The notes below the pieces were generated by a model that saw only the letters and a program-made list of their open reading frames with translations, searched no databases and was not told the origin of the DNA. This document shows positions 48,016-63,449 of a stretch of 64,000 nucleotides of DNA, one piece after another. Each line of letters starts with the position of its first letter. Within the stretch, counting starts at the first letter, position 1. The DNA is taken from assembly GCA_028622995.1 (NCBI GenBank), contig JAJQJQ010000056.1:1-64000 (forward strand). Direction: 5' to 3'. The translations under genes were made by a program, and so were the position numbers. Source of the stretch: Panagrolaimus kolymaensis (lineage: Eukaryota; Nematoda; Chromadorea; Rhabditida; Panagrolaimidae).

Positions 48016-51000
48016 TTAAGCCAGTATGTCTAAATAATAAATTAATTAAAATAATAGTTTAACTTAGTCATTCATAAAACAAACAAAAAACATAATAAAA
48101 AAATCATAACTCGACACTTGGATGTTCAAATAATCTCAAAAAGTCAAGTTGGAAAAGCATTAAAATAATAACATCATTCACACTTATGACATTAAATGCC
48201 ATATTGAAAAAGAAACAGAGAGCTAGCTTAATTTTGTTATCCAAAAGTATGCCATCAAAAAGCTATAACATGGCTTGGAAGAAAATAAAAAAAATAAAAT
48301 ACATATGACATTTGGCAGCGGTGGCGGCAGTCTCAAAACCACTACTACCAACACCAAAAATTGCCGGTTTATTGAGACATCAACCAACCGGACGTCAAAT
48401 GCATTCAAAGAGTTTCTGGTTTTTTTATATTTTATTCTATTTTGTTTATTCAAGTCACTCTCGTTTTTAAAAGGGGTTTTCCAAAATAAAAGCAGAAAGG
48501 CATTCGGCCGTAGACATATGCGCGAGAGTACAAAAGCAAGCGTTTACATATTTTAAAAGAAAATGGTTTGAATCAACCAAAGCTTATTGTTGCTGTCGTT
48601 CGCTACATTGGACATTAGCCAAAGTTAATTAGTTTCCATTTTTATTTTATTTTATTTTTTGTTATTTTTTGTATTTAAAAATAAAAGTGACGTTTATAAA
48701 AAAAATGCGATAGTTACAACCACCCGCAAGATTCGTGAAAGTTACATTCAAAAAAGCTGTCAAAACAATCTATCTTCTGACTGACGTAACAAAGAATATA
48801 GAAGCCAAAATTTTTTACATTAAATTTATGCGCAATTGTTCGTTTTTAAAAAAATTATGTCAAAAATAATTTTCAAATGAAACGATATTTTTGAAATTAA
48901 AAAAACCAAACAAATTAAACATCCACAAAAGAAGAACGCGAAGAAGTCTTCATCACACAAATCAAACAAAACAAACAAAACAAATAATCGAATTTTGCAA
49001 AATGCTGCTCAGTTGCGCAGATTTTTTGGGAACGAATATTACAAAACCATATTTCAGTCGATCCATTCTTTGTGAATAAAAGGTATTGTCTGGAGAAAAA
49101 GAGCCAATCTATGGTTTTTTAGTTATTTAAGGAACAAAAAGAACTTCTTTTTTTTTATTTCATAACAAGGTCAAACTTCCGATAATTTTACAGACATGGA
49201 GGATTTATTTAAGTCAGTTTCGGAGTATTTATTTCTTCCTTTTTAAAAAAAATGTTTATGGCGAATAAAGTTTCACGGAAGTTGTCGTGTGAGACGACGA
49301 CAGGAAAAAAAGAGGATGAATCTTTAAACATTAATAATAACAGGAAATCAGAAATAAAAAAATAAAAAATATGAGTAAGAAGAAATTATTTTTGTTCCCT
49401 GTTTTTTTTGTTGGACTCTAAAGAAATATTATTTTTAAAACTTTAACCATTAAACTACAATCGGATGTAGCAGATTTTTTTTTTTATTTTTTTGATGATT
49501 TAAGAAACAAAAAAAAATAATTTACTCAGGAAATTGAAAATTAGGCTAATTATTGGCAGCAAGGCCGTTCTTTTTTTTCTTAAAACTTTACTCTACTTCT
49601 TCTTTTTCTTCCCATCCTTCCACCGTCTTACATTAATGAAACATGCAACATTATTCTTAAAAAAAGAAGAAAAATATTTAATTTTATTTTACTTTTGAAG
49701 GTCAGTCATCATTTGAAAACGATTATGGTGTGGTGAACGAATTTAAAATGAGGTTACTGAGTCAGAAATATATATGGAAAAAGACTCCTCTGAAAAATGA
49801 GGGCCAAAAGAAAAAAAGTTTTCCTTTTTTCATAAAAAATTAAAAGAAAAAACCATTACATTTTTGACAGACTATACAATACTTTAAAATATTAATAAAT
49901 ATGAGAAAAATATTTTTAGTTGATGCCTAAGAAGCAAAAAAAGAATAAATGCCATAAAAGCTAATCTCAGTAAAAGTGTCTGGCTCGAACACTTACTCAT
50001 CAAAGCAACAAAGCAACAACGACAACAATAGCCTCCCTCCCTTTTTCTCTCGAATGGTTTTTGCGCAAACAAGGTTGCGATGCAAAATAATTTGGGGTAT
50101 TGTTTTTGCAAAGGACCAACAAAAAAAAAATAAAGTTGTCGCGGTAAAATATTCTACTTTTTAAAGCGTCTAAATTTTTAAAATAGGATAAGAGAGTCTT
50201 TAAAAAATAAAAGAGAAAAGAGAAGTATGTGGAAAATTAAATCGGCTTTAAAAAAAAAGAAAGAAGAAAGTTTGCGTGAGTGTATATTTCATTAATGATA
50301 GAGGAGTGAGTAAGTATAAACAAAAAAAAAATTAGTCAGTTAATAAAAGGATATGACTAAATAAAATAAAATAAAATAATTCTTACATAAAAAAAATAAA
50401 ACCAAACTTCTAAGAAAATACGTTTCTTTAATATATTTAATTTAAAATGATTACAAGTTGCTGCAACTGTTTGATTTTGACGTATGAAAATTACGGCGGC
50501 TTTAAATTAGCTTTGAAAAAAATTCAATAACCACCTTGATTGAAAAAAACAAATTCTAATGCAGTTATTTTTTTCTTTCAAAAAAAATGTTCAGTTCTTT
50601 TTCAAAGAATTCTTTAAACGTGGTGAATTTGTTCTTGACACATGCCACACTGTTGCTGTAGTTTCTCAATTTACTAATACCCTCTTTTTTTCTTATATTT
50701 TCTCGCATTTTTTTATTCTTTTTTTTCAAAATAAAAAAAACGTCTAAAGTTAGCTAAATTAGTTGTTTTTGCATATGTCGTTTTTTGTTGCTGACAGCAG
50801 CTTTCTTCTTTAATGCAATTCAAAGGATATTGTTTTGCCGTTGTTGATTGAAACTAAAAAATAAAAGAAAAAGAAAGCACATGCGAAAACGAAGAAAACT
50901 TTAACGTTCAAACTTTAAACGAATAAAAAAGGTTCAACGAAAGAAAAAAACTAACAAGTGAGTAAATTAGTAAAACAGCTGACCAAATTTAAGTTAATTT

Positions 51001-51958
51001 TTTTTCAACAAAAAAAAAATCAAAGAGAAAATAAATAAATAAATAAAAAGCATGTCTAAAAAGTATAAGTTGACCGTTAAAAAAACACTAATCATAGAAA
51101 TGTGGCTAAAGTATGTCGTTAAACGATGATATACGATCTAAAAAAAATGAAGAAGAAAAAAAGTTTTAGCTTGTGGCTGTTGTGGTTGTCGTTGTTGAGT
51201 GTAATGGCCCTCATTTTTTATGAAAAATGAGAAATGGAATTTTTTTGTTTTGTTTTTGAATGATCACTTTTCTTTGAGGCAAGGAAAAAACGTAAAAAAT
51301 GACTATCGTTTTGTTTGAGGAAGAAAAACTAATAACTAAAAAACTTGTTCAAACAATTTATTAAAATATTAAACAGACCGTATCTTTCATAAAAATGAAT
51401 GAAAAACGTTGTGTTTAACACATACAAAAAAATTAGGGCAAAAAACGAGAAACCTAAATAAAATTTAAAAAAATATTGTGAAACACTTAAATGAATGAAG
51501 AATAAAAAAAATTGGGATAAAACTTTTTTTTTAAAAGAGGCCTTCAGAAACAGAAAAGGTGTGTCTTTTTTTTTATTTTGGTTGTTGCTGTTCAAAGGCG
51601 TTTACAACAACAAACTTTGCGCGAAGCTGAGACGTGCTGTGTCAATCAAGAAATAAAAAAGAAAGTCTCACTTTTTTGACCAAAGAAAAAAAATTTTATT
51701 CTCTAAAATAGCACCCAAATAAAAACTTTCAAATTTCGCAAAGCTTGAATCAAATAACTATTTTTATTTAACGTGTGCTTTTGTACATGAATCTTGTGCT
51801 GATAAAAAATATGGAACTTCAAACAAAATTTAATTTTAAAATATTTATAAAATTTGAGGAATAACATACACAATATTTTTTTTAAACCAAATATAAAATA
51901 ACAATAACATTTTTTTTACTTTAAACAACTATTTTTATTTAATAATAAACGATGACTA
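48016..51958. other. Gene-poor interval of about 3.9 kb
   Basis: No supported gene. A short plus-strand open stretch after a TTTTGAAG at about 49700 (QSSFENDYGVVNEF) has a coding-like composition but no matching exons. Simple repeats are present: AAATA units near 50360-50380 and AAAT units near 51030-51050. Confidence 0.5.
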
Positions 51959-54503
<2,545 letters not shown>

Positions 54504-55185
54504 GATTCTAAAAAATGAATGAAATATAGCAAAAATTGAAAGAAAATAGAAATATTTAAATAATTCTGTGCAATCGAAAAACGTTTGAAAGAATTGCATG
54601 AAAAATCTCATCAAAAAATTTTAGAACTTCATAGAACTCTCTCGTTAGGCACGCTTGGACAAAAAATATACGATTCTTTTGTTATTGAAATGGTTGCAAA
54701 AGATAAAGGAAAAAAGTTTTTATATAGGAGTAAATAAAAGATATCCAGGCTTATTTAAGGGCTAAGAAATAAAGAAGTAATGAATTGATACTCTTTTAAT
54801 ATTTTAATATGTGCCTTTTAACAACTTTTATGAAGCCCTAATTTCCAAAATAAGAATAAATAAACAAATTAATGATAAATATTTTGGTAATAAGAATGGC
54901 TAGAAAAGAAGGTCAACTTGATGACAATAAATGACAGATGGCTTCGATTACCAATTCACACTTTATAAGTTTTGGTTTATCCAATAATAAAGAAATGCAA
55001 TCTTGAACCAAAATTTTCAATAAGTAATATTTACTTGAAAAAAAGAAGTTCGCTTTGCCACAAAAGAATAAATATTTCGTGACAAAAGATTTTTTTATTT
55101 TTGGATGATTTTGCTTTAGATTTGATTAAATAAATTATATCAAATTTTATAGAAACTTTATTTGATTTAAATTTTTTTTGTAAAA
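54504..55185. other. Divergent promoter region, YME1L and ASPSCR1
   Basis: About 680 bp between two start codons on opposite strands. An acceptor-like TTTTTTAG four bases before the YME1L ATG suggests trans-splicing. No gene is seen. Confidence 0.5.
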
Positions 55186-57222
55186 ATGTCCAGCTTAACG
55201 ATACTTTGCCCAAATGCTCGTCGATGTAAAATTCCAGTAACCCCAGCAACTTCGATGAGACAAGTAAACCATTTTCTTTTACCATTTTCTAAATAATCAA
55301 AAAGGATGACTTTCAGGTGCTTGAAGAATGTTGCCTCAAGCAAGGATATGATATGGATTCTCATGCTCTTTATCACCGAGATAAACCTTTGGATGATTCA
55401 TTACCCTTTCGACTTACTGGTTTACCAAATAATGCCACATTGGATCTTGTATATTCAGAAGAAAAAAAAGTTGATCAAGAAGTTGAAGTCGCTCTTCAAT
55501 CTTCTGATGGCCGAAAAATTTGTAAATTTATTAGTACAACAACTTTAGCTGATATGCTTAAAAAGTTTTCGGAAGAATTCGGCACTGATTTATTGAAGAT
55601 AGAAAATGGAAAAGCCCCGACCTTGACATATCTCAACCAACAGGTAAACCCATTCTCCAATTACTTCCTTTTTAATATTCCTTCTTTTTTTACAGTGGAA
55701 AAGTGAAGCACTTTTGGCTGTAACCACTTTGAAATCAATTGGAATTGCATCGGGTCGAGTTTTATTGCGATATTCCATTTCTGAATTTACTGAAGAAGAA
55801 AAGGCTCAAATTTATCAAAATTTAATAGCTGAAAATGAACGACGAAAAAAAATGACAGAAAATTTTGTTAAACAAAAAGCAGAAAATGATGCGCGAGTTG
55901 CTTTAGAAGCAAAATATCAGAAGGATTTTGAAGAAAGACAAGCCCAAGAAAAGACGAGATTGGAAGAGGAAATGAAACAGAAAGAAATTGAAAGGTTAGA
56001 ATTTTATTTATTTTATAAAAAAGTATTTTATTAAAAAAGCTTTTAGACAAGAAACTGAAAAAGCTGCTGCTGCATCCCATTTATCTTCCATGGATACCAG
56101 TGAACCTTCATCATCTACTTCTGTTCCATCAAACAATCAAAATCAATCAGATCTTGAAAGGCTTGAAGCCACACTTCGCATTCTCAACGCTAGTCTTCAA
56201 TCTGGTCGATCAGATTCCCTCGTAGATACACTTTTAACTGAACATGGCACTCTTCGATCTGATGTTGATATGCAAGATTTAACTCAAGCAGCTAAAACTC
56301 CCCATCAACCTCCAATTAATGAATTCGCCAACTTCAAATTTCCCGAACATAAAATCTCTGTTCCTTATGATACCGATGAGGCTAAAATTCAAGAAGAAAT
56401 TATTTTCGATCCACCACAAAATCGAAATGTAATCTTTTTTGATCGAGTATTGTCGGAAGCTAAGAAAAAAGAATTAGAGGAAATTGATGATAGCGTTTAT
56501 GAAACTACGGCAAAAGATATTCAAGCTTTACAACGAAGTTTAGCGGAACAAGCGTAAGTTTCTCAAATTATTATTTTTACAAGTAATAAATATATTCATT
56601 TTTTATAGAAATGGAGGAAGCCAACGTGCTTTTGTTCCCAAAGCTTTTATCGATAGCAAAAATCATCAAAGAAAGTTGGATGCTTATAAAAATACTGTAA
56701 TCAGATTTCTTTTACCAGAAAACAAAGCTATTCAAACTTGTTTTCATTCTCAAGAACCAGGTTAATTTTTTATTTTAAATGTTCGCTAATTAATTTTTAA
56801 ATTTTTTTGTTTCAGTAAGCAGCATTCATGATTTCATTGAAAATTTATTTACATCGAAATCAATCAAATTTGATATTTCTTTCTTTTTGAATGAAAAACT
56901 TCAAAAGGATAAATTTAAAAATCTCATCGATGCCGGATTAGCTCCAAAGTCAAACCTTATTTTAACAATTAAAGGAAATATTGAAGAGGCTTTTGGTCAA
57001 AACCATTTTCAACATGTAACTTTAGATGCTGCAAACGCTATGAGCGATGAATGGTTGGCTGTTAATTCCAAATATGAACCATACAATCCTACAGTTGGAC
57101 ATGAAAGTCAAACATCTCAAAATAAGCGAACTGCTAAATCAATCACATCGGCTAATGACAATACTGGTCCACCACCTCAACGTCCAAATTTGGAAGGAAT
57201 GCCAAAATGGTTGAAGCGTTAA
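55186..57222 (+). CDS. ASPSCR1: ASPSCR1/TUG-like UBX-domain protein
   Basis: Exons 55186-55263, 55317-55643, 55696-55994, 56047-56553, 56609-56760 and 56816-57222 join in phase into about 589 residues. ASPSCR1 (TUG) binds the AAA ATPase p97, disassembles its hexamers and, in mammals, retains GLUT4 vesicles. The N-terminus is a ubiquitin-like fold (LTILCPNARRCKIPVTP, then LEECCLKQGYD and LPFRLTGLPNNATLDLVY), followed by a second ubiquitin-like segment, a charged coiled coil (about 200-270), a p97-contact segment (EEIIFDPPQNRNVIFFDRVL) and a UBX-like domain near the C-terminus containing RFLLPENKAIQ and a terminal PPPQRPNLEGMPKWLKR tail that is typical of TUG. Divergently transcribed from YME1L. 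Confidence 0.88.
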
Positions 57223-57510
57223 AAAATTTGTTTTATTATTATGTTTTCCACAATATCAAAAAAAATATTTTGTATACTTTTATTTATTGTTTTTACTCAC
57301 AAATAAAAAAAATTAAGACAAAAAAGACTACTAAAAAATTATTTTTTGGAAAAAAAGTATTCAAGCAAAAATGTAAATTAACAAAACACTTTCTCAAAAA
57401 AATCTCATAAAAAAATAAAATTTTCGAAGGCTGCACAATGTTTAATTTACATAAAAGGTTGAATTTTCAGTTAACATAAAGGCTATCATTTTGGTTTCGC
57501 ATCCAAGAAA

Positions 57511-57805
57511 TTATTTTTTATTATACTTTTGCATATGATCAACCATATGGTTTGAAGCATCAACCATGCGATTAACGCAATTTGAAATGCAAGTTTCAGT
57601 TTTGTTATCCATTTTGCTTGAAGGGCTACCGGATGAACAAACATCGTAACAGCGGCTGTTTAAGGTGTTAACCTAAAAATTTATTATTGTAATTATTCGG
57701 TTGGAAACCAATTTTGATATTGATACATACCTGTTCATTAAACTTTGCACGTTGAGATTCAGCATTGAGTTCATTAACAAAACGATTGAAATTAGGATCA
57801 GACAT
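57511..57805 (-). CDS. Small Tim chaperone, Tim8-like (copy A)
   Basis: Exons 57805-57731 and 57672-57511 give 78 residues, the normal small-Tim length. Small Tims are intermembrane-space chaperones that ferry hydrophobic precursors to the TIM22 and TIM23 complexes. The twin CX3C motif is complete (RCYDVC and TCISNC), separated by 16 residues with the Tim8-type KMDNKTET linker, and flanked by helices FNRFVNELNAESQRAKF and NRMVDASNHMVDHMQ. Oxidative folding by MIA40 makes two disulfides. A close paralogue lies 1.15 kb upstream in the same orientation, with the intron at the same place after ...EQ. Confidence 0.88.
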
Positions 57806-58954
57806 GCTTAAAATAATGAAAAATTTATTAAATGAAATGATATGAATTTGGATAACCACGGAAAGGAGGAAGGTTGTTAACAGAAAAACAATAATTAATA
57901 ATAAAATTTAGCTATCAATGCATTTCGAAAAGAAGCGAGAGTTAAATGATTTTTTTATCTTCAAAAAAGAGAAAAGGCACCTATAAACCAAAAGCTTTTA
58001 TTTTTTGCCTAACGAGAATACTCCGATTGCGCTAGAAAAATATCACGATTAACACTATTTTGGAATAGTTTTGTTTTTCTTCGAGTTGCTTATAAATGTA
58101 AAAAATAACGCCCCTTTTTGGTAGATCAGCAAAAAAATAAACATCAAAAAGCGCCAAACCAAAATACTAAAGAAAAATAAGGTGTTTATAAAATTAAAAA
58201 TATTTCCACCTTCTAATAGCAAAGTAGCAACGAAAGAGCTTTAAACAACATCCTCTCAAAACGTATGATCACGCCGATGATGACTGTATGTATGATAGAC
58301 AACGAAAAATGTTTGTTTTTAGAAGAAGAAAAAAAACGCCGAAATGCTAAAAAGGTATATTTTTAAATGTTAGATCATATACATATAAAAATTCGGGGAA
58401 AGATCGAAATGTGAGAAAAAGGATGCCGAAAGGGAAATCAAATTAAGAGAAAACAAAGTATTAGTCAGAGATATTAAAGCGGAACTTTTCAAAAAAAAAA
58501 ATGCATCTCATTCGTCAGTAGATTTTAGCTTGCATTACTGTATTCGTTTGGATGAGATGTAAATTCGCAGAATAACCCTTGCTTTGAGTTTTAGGTGCTT
58601 TCTTTTTTCCAACCTGCTCGATTTTATGGAATGTCTGCAAATGATTAAAGAAAATTTTTGCTTTTGAAACTTAGGTTTTTGGGTTTGCATCTTTAATATC
58701 TGAGATTGGTTGTCCATGGAAAAGTTATGCATTTCTGTGATCAATTTTTTTCTCTTGGTCCCTCTATGACTTTTAACGGTTTAATAAATCAAAGAATTTA
58801 TTGTAAACAAAACATTGAAATTTAGCATTGAACTTTCCTCTCTTTAAAAAAAGGTAGCAAGCACAATGGTAAAAATTCTAAATCGATAATTTACACAAAC
58901 AAGCTCCAACTAAAATATATAATTACTATAATATTTTGATTGTGAATATAATTT
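57806..58954. other. Spacer between Tim8-like copies
   Basis: About 1.15 kb between the two Tim8-like genes, with no coding frame of credible composition. It holds the promoter of copy A. No obvious remnant of a longer duplicated block was seen. Confidence 0.45.
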
Positions 58955-59261
58955 TTAAACAAGATTATTTTTATCCATTTTCTGTAAATGTTCAACCATA
59001 AAGTTCGAAGCATCAACCATGCGATTAACACAATTTGAAAGACAAGCTTGAGTTTTGCTATCGAGTTTACTTGGAGGTCGTGAATCTGTGAAACATACAT
59101 CCCAACACCGATTGGTTAAAGTGTGAACCTAAAAAGTAATTTTTAAAAACTTGGAAAATATTGGTTGGGGAAATTATTACTTGTTCTGCAAACTTCTGAC
59201 GTTGTGATTCAGCTTGAAGTTGGTGAAGGAAACGATTGAAATTGGGATCGGAGGATTCCAT
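58955..59261 (-). CDS. Small Tim chaperone, Tim8-like (copy B)
   Basis: Exons 59261-59181 and 59128-58955 give 84 residues. The CX3C pairs are RCWDVC and ACLSNC with the SKLDSKTQ linker, which is closer to canonical Tim8 than copy A, including the aromatic after the first Cys. The N-terminal helix (DPNFNRFLHQLQAESQRQKF) and the NRMVDASN segment are shared with copy A. Gene structure (one intron, same phase, same position) is identical, so a tandem duplication is clear. Function as for copy A; which copy pairs with Tim13 cannot be read from sequence. Confidence 0.9.
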
Positions 59262-59749
59262 ATTTTTTTCTGATGGGAAAGAACTGAAAGAAGATTTAAA
59301 TTAACTCTCGATATTGTTGCTATAAATAACGATGGAAGAAGAAAAAAAATTTAAACGAATATAATAAACTAAAAAGCTTTGGCTTCAAATTTTTATTAAG
59401 CAAAAATAGTGAAACAAGAAATTTTTTTTGAAATAATGCTTTTCTTTTTAAAGGTCGACAAAAATTTCGGGGTAAGAAATATGAAGGCCAAAATTGTATT
59501 GAAAGCTTTTGCTTTTCTTCTTCCCATTCGAATACCTAATGCCGTTTTGCATCATAGTTGCTTGAGAATATATCATCTAAAATATTAGACAACCTAAAAG
59601 TTTATCTCCCTATTTAAATCTTCTGTCTTTTATCATTCTCTAAACGCGGCTTTGTAAATCAGGGCAAATTTATTGTCGAGTTTGAAACAAATATTTTTTC
59701 TTTATCTTTTATATAATAAAAATATTAATTTTAAGAATCAATATCCATC
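59262..59749. other. Divergent intergenic region
   Basis: Lies between Tim8-like copy B (minus) and a small plus-strand membrane protein gene. It likely carries both promoters. No other gene is seen. Confidence 0.45.
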
Positions 59750-59958
59750 ATGTTTATGCCCAATTCTGATATGAAACATTCCCTTGAACGTGAACATGCT
59801 CTTAAAGCTCGTTATGATTTACAACAGTTTATTTTCTTTGGTGTTGCAATCGAAATCGGTAAACAACCATCTCATTTTACTTTAAAACCATTACTAATCT
59901 TTTCTATTTTTTAGCTGTCGTTATCGGAAAATGGTTTAAATTTGATAGTTTGGTTTAA
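59750..59958 (+). CDS. 50-residue single-pass membrane protein
   Basis: Exons 59750-59858 and 59915-59958 join in phase 1 (ATC G|CT GTC) and give 50 residues. The N-terminal half is charged and helical (MKHSLEREHALKARYDLQQ), followed by one hydrophobic helix (FIFFGVAIEIAVVIGKW) and a short tail (FKFDSLV). Both splice sites are standard (GTAAAC donor, TTTTTTAG acceptor). Size and layout resemble small supernumerary subunits of the respiratory chain or small integral membrane proteins, but I do not recognise the family. A neighbouring position next to small-Tim genes is suggestive only. An in-frame ATG at 59756 or 59771 could be the true start. Confidence 0.6.
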
Positions 59959-60341
59959 AACTCTACTTGCTACTTGTTAAAATTAGATTATTCATTTATT
60001 ATTACTAGTTTTTAATATAAAATATATAAAAAAATTGTTTCCTCAGCATTTTTCACGTGTTGCATAACATTTATATATTTACATATTTGATATTAGCGTA
60101 GTTTGTAGGCTACTTTCCAAAAATCTTGATACAAAAAAATTCATACATTGAGTCAATAATATTTATTAGTGTTTCAGCGATCAATTGTTTTGATAATACG
60201 CCCCATCCGGACAAACAAGAATACCTTATCGAAACTCGTTCGCTTGCAAACATTTTAAAAAATTATATTTTGTGGATTTGTGATTTTTTTGGGATCGTTT
60301 ATTTTCAACTTTGTAAAACCTTTGATTCTACGTTTTAAAAA
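59959..60341. other. Intergenic
   Basis: AT-rich, with an open frame at 60126-60338 that lacks splice or compositional support. No gene supported. Confidence 0.4.
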
Positions 60342-61764
60342 ATGGGCAATAATAAATCAACACATGCTTCTTCAACTTCTCATGAAACCCATCATCACAA
60401 GCATCAAGGACACCATGAAGCTAATCCACTTATAAAACAAATGTTTATGTCTGTTAGTGATGGCGCAAATACTTTGAGTCTTGAACAATTAACCGTAAGT
60501 TTGTTTTCATTATTGTTACTTATTTATATATTTACTCATATCATTTTCAGAATAAACTTGGTGATTTAGCAACCCCACTTTTTAAATATTTGAATGATGG
60601 CAGTAACTCTCCAATGACAATGGAACAATTTAGTAAACATTCTCAAAGTCTTGTTGGGAATTCAACTGACATTTATGTGAAAATTATTCAACCCGTTGAT
60701 GAACTTTTGAAAGTTTGTTTTGATTGTGCTGGAGTTCAGCAACCGCAACCCAATGATGATTTCATTCAATCATTGATTAACGATATGGTAATTTTGTTTG
60801 ATTGTTTTTCAAGCCTTTAAATATTCGAATATTTTAGACATCGCAAGGCAGTGAACATGAAAAAATTATTTCATGGATACATGAAAATTGTCCCAGTCTT
60901 TGCTCATCCATTCGAGAAAAAGTGTATGATGTCTTTTATGGTCGTCAACATGTATGCTATCATTTCTTTCTAACTTCGAAAATAACTTTTCTTTCTTTAG
61001 GTAAATAATGATTATAAATCCGATATACTTACACCTTCACAAATGTATATTCTTCAACAAATGCTTCCAAGAACTATTTATTTTCCTCAAAACCAAAGTG
61101 AAACAACTAAAGGGCTAAATCTATGGACTTTATTATATAGCAGTGAACATCAAGGAATAAGCATGAATCGATTTGAATCGACAACATTCCATTACAAAGG
61201 CCCAACGATAGTTGCGTTTCGCAAAATTGATAAATCTGTTTATGTTATTGCAAATGATGAAGAATGGCGGCATTCAACTAAAAAATTTGGTGGAAATAAT
61301 TGTGTTTTAATTCAAATTCTTCCAGCGTTTAAACGCGTTGATGGAAATGAAATGATTTATTGTAATTTTAAACTTCGTTCAAGTGTATTTGGAATAATGT
61401 TTGGTAGACATTTTTCTGTTAATGATGATATGAGTGATGTGAATTCTCTCGAAGTAAGTTTTCTGAAGACTTTTATCTTGAGCTATATAATATTTTTTTT
61501 AAATTGTTTGCACCTTTTTAAAATATTTTTGTTTCGAATGCGTCTTTTAAACAAATTACTTTTAAGGTATGGGGCTGTGGCGATGAGGCCATACTTCTCG
61601 AACAACAAAAACAAAAATTACGAATTAAAAGAGCAGCTGAACAAAAAGGCACTGTGCCATTGCCCGGCAATTGGGATGAAAATCCAGATAAATCAATTAT
61701 GGAAATGGCTGGCTTTCAATTTTCTAATGAAAGAAAAAATGATCGACCATCAGATGAAATTTAA
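60342..61764 (+). CDS. MEAK7: TLDc-domain protein, MEAK7/TLDC1-like
   Basis: Exons 60342-60494, 60551-60787, 60838-60951, 61001-61453 and 61567-61764 are all phase 0 and give 384 residues. MEAK7 is a membrane-tethered TLDc protein linked to lysosomal mTOR signalling and to V-ATPase binding in mammals. The N-terminus [11 protein letters not shown] fits N-myristoylation, followed by a His-rich stretch. A helical EF-hand-like region (about 30-150) precedes the TLDc domain (about 190-330): [18 protein letters not shown], then [35 protein letters not shown] and the diagnostic [14 protein letters not shown]. The C-terminal tail ends in a polar stretch. It is convergent with the kinase gene, with 265 bp between stops. 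Confidence 0.85.
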
Positions 61765-62029
61765 AATATTTTCCCTCTACTTTTATTTATTGGTTGTGTG
61801 CAAGCTTTGTTTTTTGAGCCTTTTTTTATATTTATTTTGAGCAAATATGTTCATTTTATTTTTGGCCTTTCAAATATTTGCAAAGCAAAATTATTAATAT
61901 TTATTGTTTTTGTAAAAAAATAATTCTGAGATAGATCCTGGTTCTAATTTAGGGCAGTCACTTTTTTTTAATAATAATAAAAAGAATGATATGAATAAAA
62001 GGCGCTTTTGGTACTGTAGTTTGGAAATA

Positions 62030-63449
62030 TTACACAAGCACATGTGAATTTGCATTTACAATGGCCTAAAAAATTTTAACATCAAAGTTTCTTTTAAAAA
62101 ATAAAGTCCTTACTTGTGTTGGCATGTATGGCTGATTACTTTCGCATTTGAAGCGATTGTAAGCCTTGAAAGAGGTTGTGATATCTTTAACTTGTTCATC
62201 CATTTCTTCATTCCCAGGTCTATGAATGTGTCGACGATGATGTCGATTCAAGGGACTTGACTCAACTATTCTTTCTTCAAGTTCATAAGTCAGATCACAA
62301 TTCATTTTATCATTTTTCGGAAGAAAAACAGGAGCTGATTTTCTGGAAAAGTGAAATTTGGTTATCGAATACATTTTGATTGGTTCATAAAAAATCATTT
62401 TATTAATTACTGTAATTACCAACCTTGCTAAAACTATATCAAAATCAATACGTTGCATGTATTCATGATTTTTAAAATCATTAAAATTTGATACTCGCCG
62501 ATTTGGATCTGCATTAATTAGAAAACCCGTAAAAGCTATGAGGTCGGAAGACCATTGAGCAGGAAGTGAAAGACTGTTTTCACTTATCATATGAAGAACC
62601 TATAAACTTTTATCTCTGCTTCAAAGTCGAAGAAAAATTAAAATAAAATTACTTGTGGCGTTGAACAAGATGCAGGATATTCAAATGGTCGTCTACCACG
62701 TAAAAATTCATATAAACATATTCCCAGCGACCACCAATCTATTCTTTCATCATATCCTTGTATTTCACCAAGAGATGTACGCAATATTTCTGGTGCCATA
62801 TATGGTCGTGTACCACTAAACGATGTGGCTAAAGAATTTGTTTCTAATTTTGTTGCTAAATTAAAATCAGTTAAATGTGCATGGCCTTGATCATCTAATA
62901 AAATATTTTCGGGTTTTATATCTCGATGAATTATAGATTTTCCATGTAAATAATCAATAGCTAACGCAATTTCACATAAATACAATTTTGTTCGAACTTC
63001 ACTAAATCGACCTTGATCATTTAAATGAAAGCGTAAATCTCCTCCAAGTAATAAGTCGCTAACCATATAAATATAACATTCATCCTATTAAAAAAATGGA
63101 TACCTAAGAAATTATTTTATTGGTCGAAAGACTTACTTGAAACGTAAACCATAAATTAACTATAAATGGATGACTAAGTTCTTGAAGTAATTCTAATTCC
63201 TTTAAAACATTATATGCTACGGACTTTTGTATAAGTCTTCGTTTAGCCATATATTTTAATGCATAATGTTTTTTCATATCTCTATGCAATACAATGCAAA
63301 CCTATAAACATTATTATTAGTTTTCAAAATTATTTAATGGTGTAAATAACCTTTCCAAATGCTCCACGTCCTATTGAACGAACTAATGAAAAATCAGTTA
63401 ATTGTGTCTGCGATGGACTTGATCTTCGTCTTGAGCATCTAGCGCCCAT
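62030..63449 (-). CDS. STK32: STK32/YANK-family serine/threonine kinase
   Basis: Exons 63449-63351, 63301-63137, 63084-62653, 62599-62424, 62342-62114 and 62065-62030 give about 378 residues. YANK kinases are AGC-related, poorly characterised kinases. The N-terminus MGARCSRRRSS can be N-myristoylated at Gly2, as in vertebrate members. The glycine loop is GRGAFGKVCIV (about 27-37), the ATP lysine is in YALKYM (49), the catalytic loop is IHRDIKPENILL (141 onward), and the metal-binding motif is DFN (161-163), the usual YANK variant of DFG. The activation segment ends GTRPYMAPEI, and VDWWSL appears as IDWWSLG. The tail has the YANK-type LNCD-x-x-x-ELEE motif (MNCDLTYELEERIVES) and FKAYNRF. The last coding exon of 12 codons is the least certain part. 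Confidence 0.9.

Noticed and set aside
49690..49800. Plus-strand coding-like stretch (QSSFENDYGVVNEF)
   Set aside because: No donor or second exon in phase; the frame soon becomes Lys-rich homopolymer sequence.
60126..60338. Open plus-strand frame just before the MEAK7-like ATG
   Set aside because: Not in a splice-compatible context and unlike any TLDc N-terminus; MGNNKS at 60342 is the better start.
61454..61566. Apparent continuation of the TLDc frame (ORF reading on to 61840)
   Set aside because: A GTAAGTTT donor at 61454 and acceptor at 61566 restore the diagnostic [11 protein letters not shown]; the read-through frame is intron sequence.
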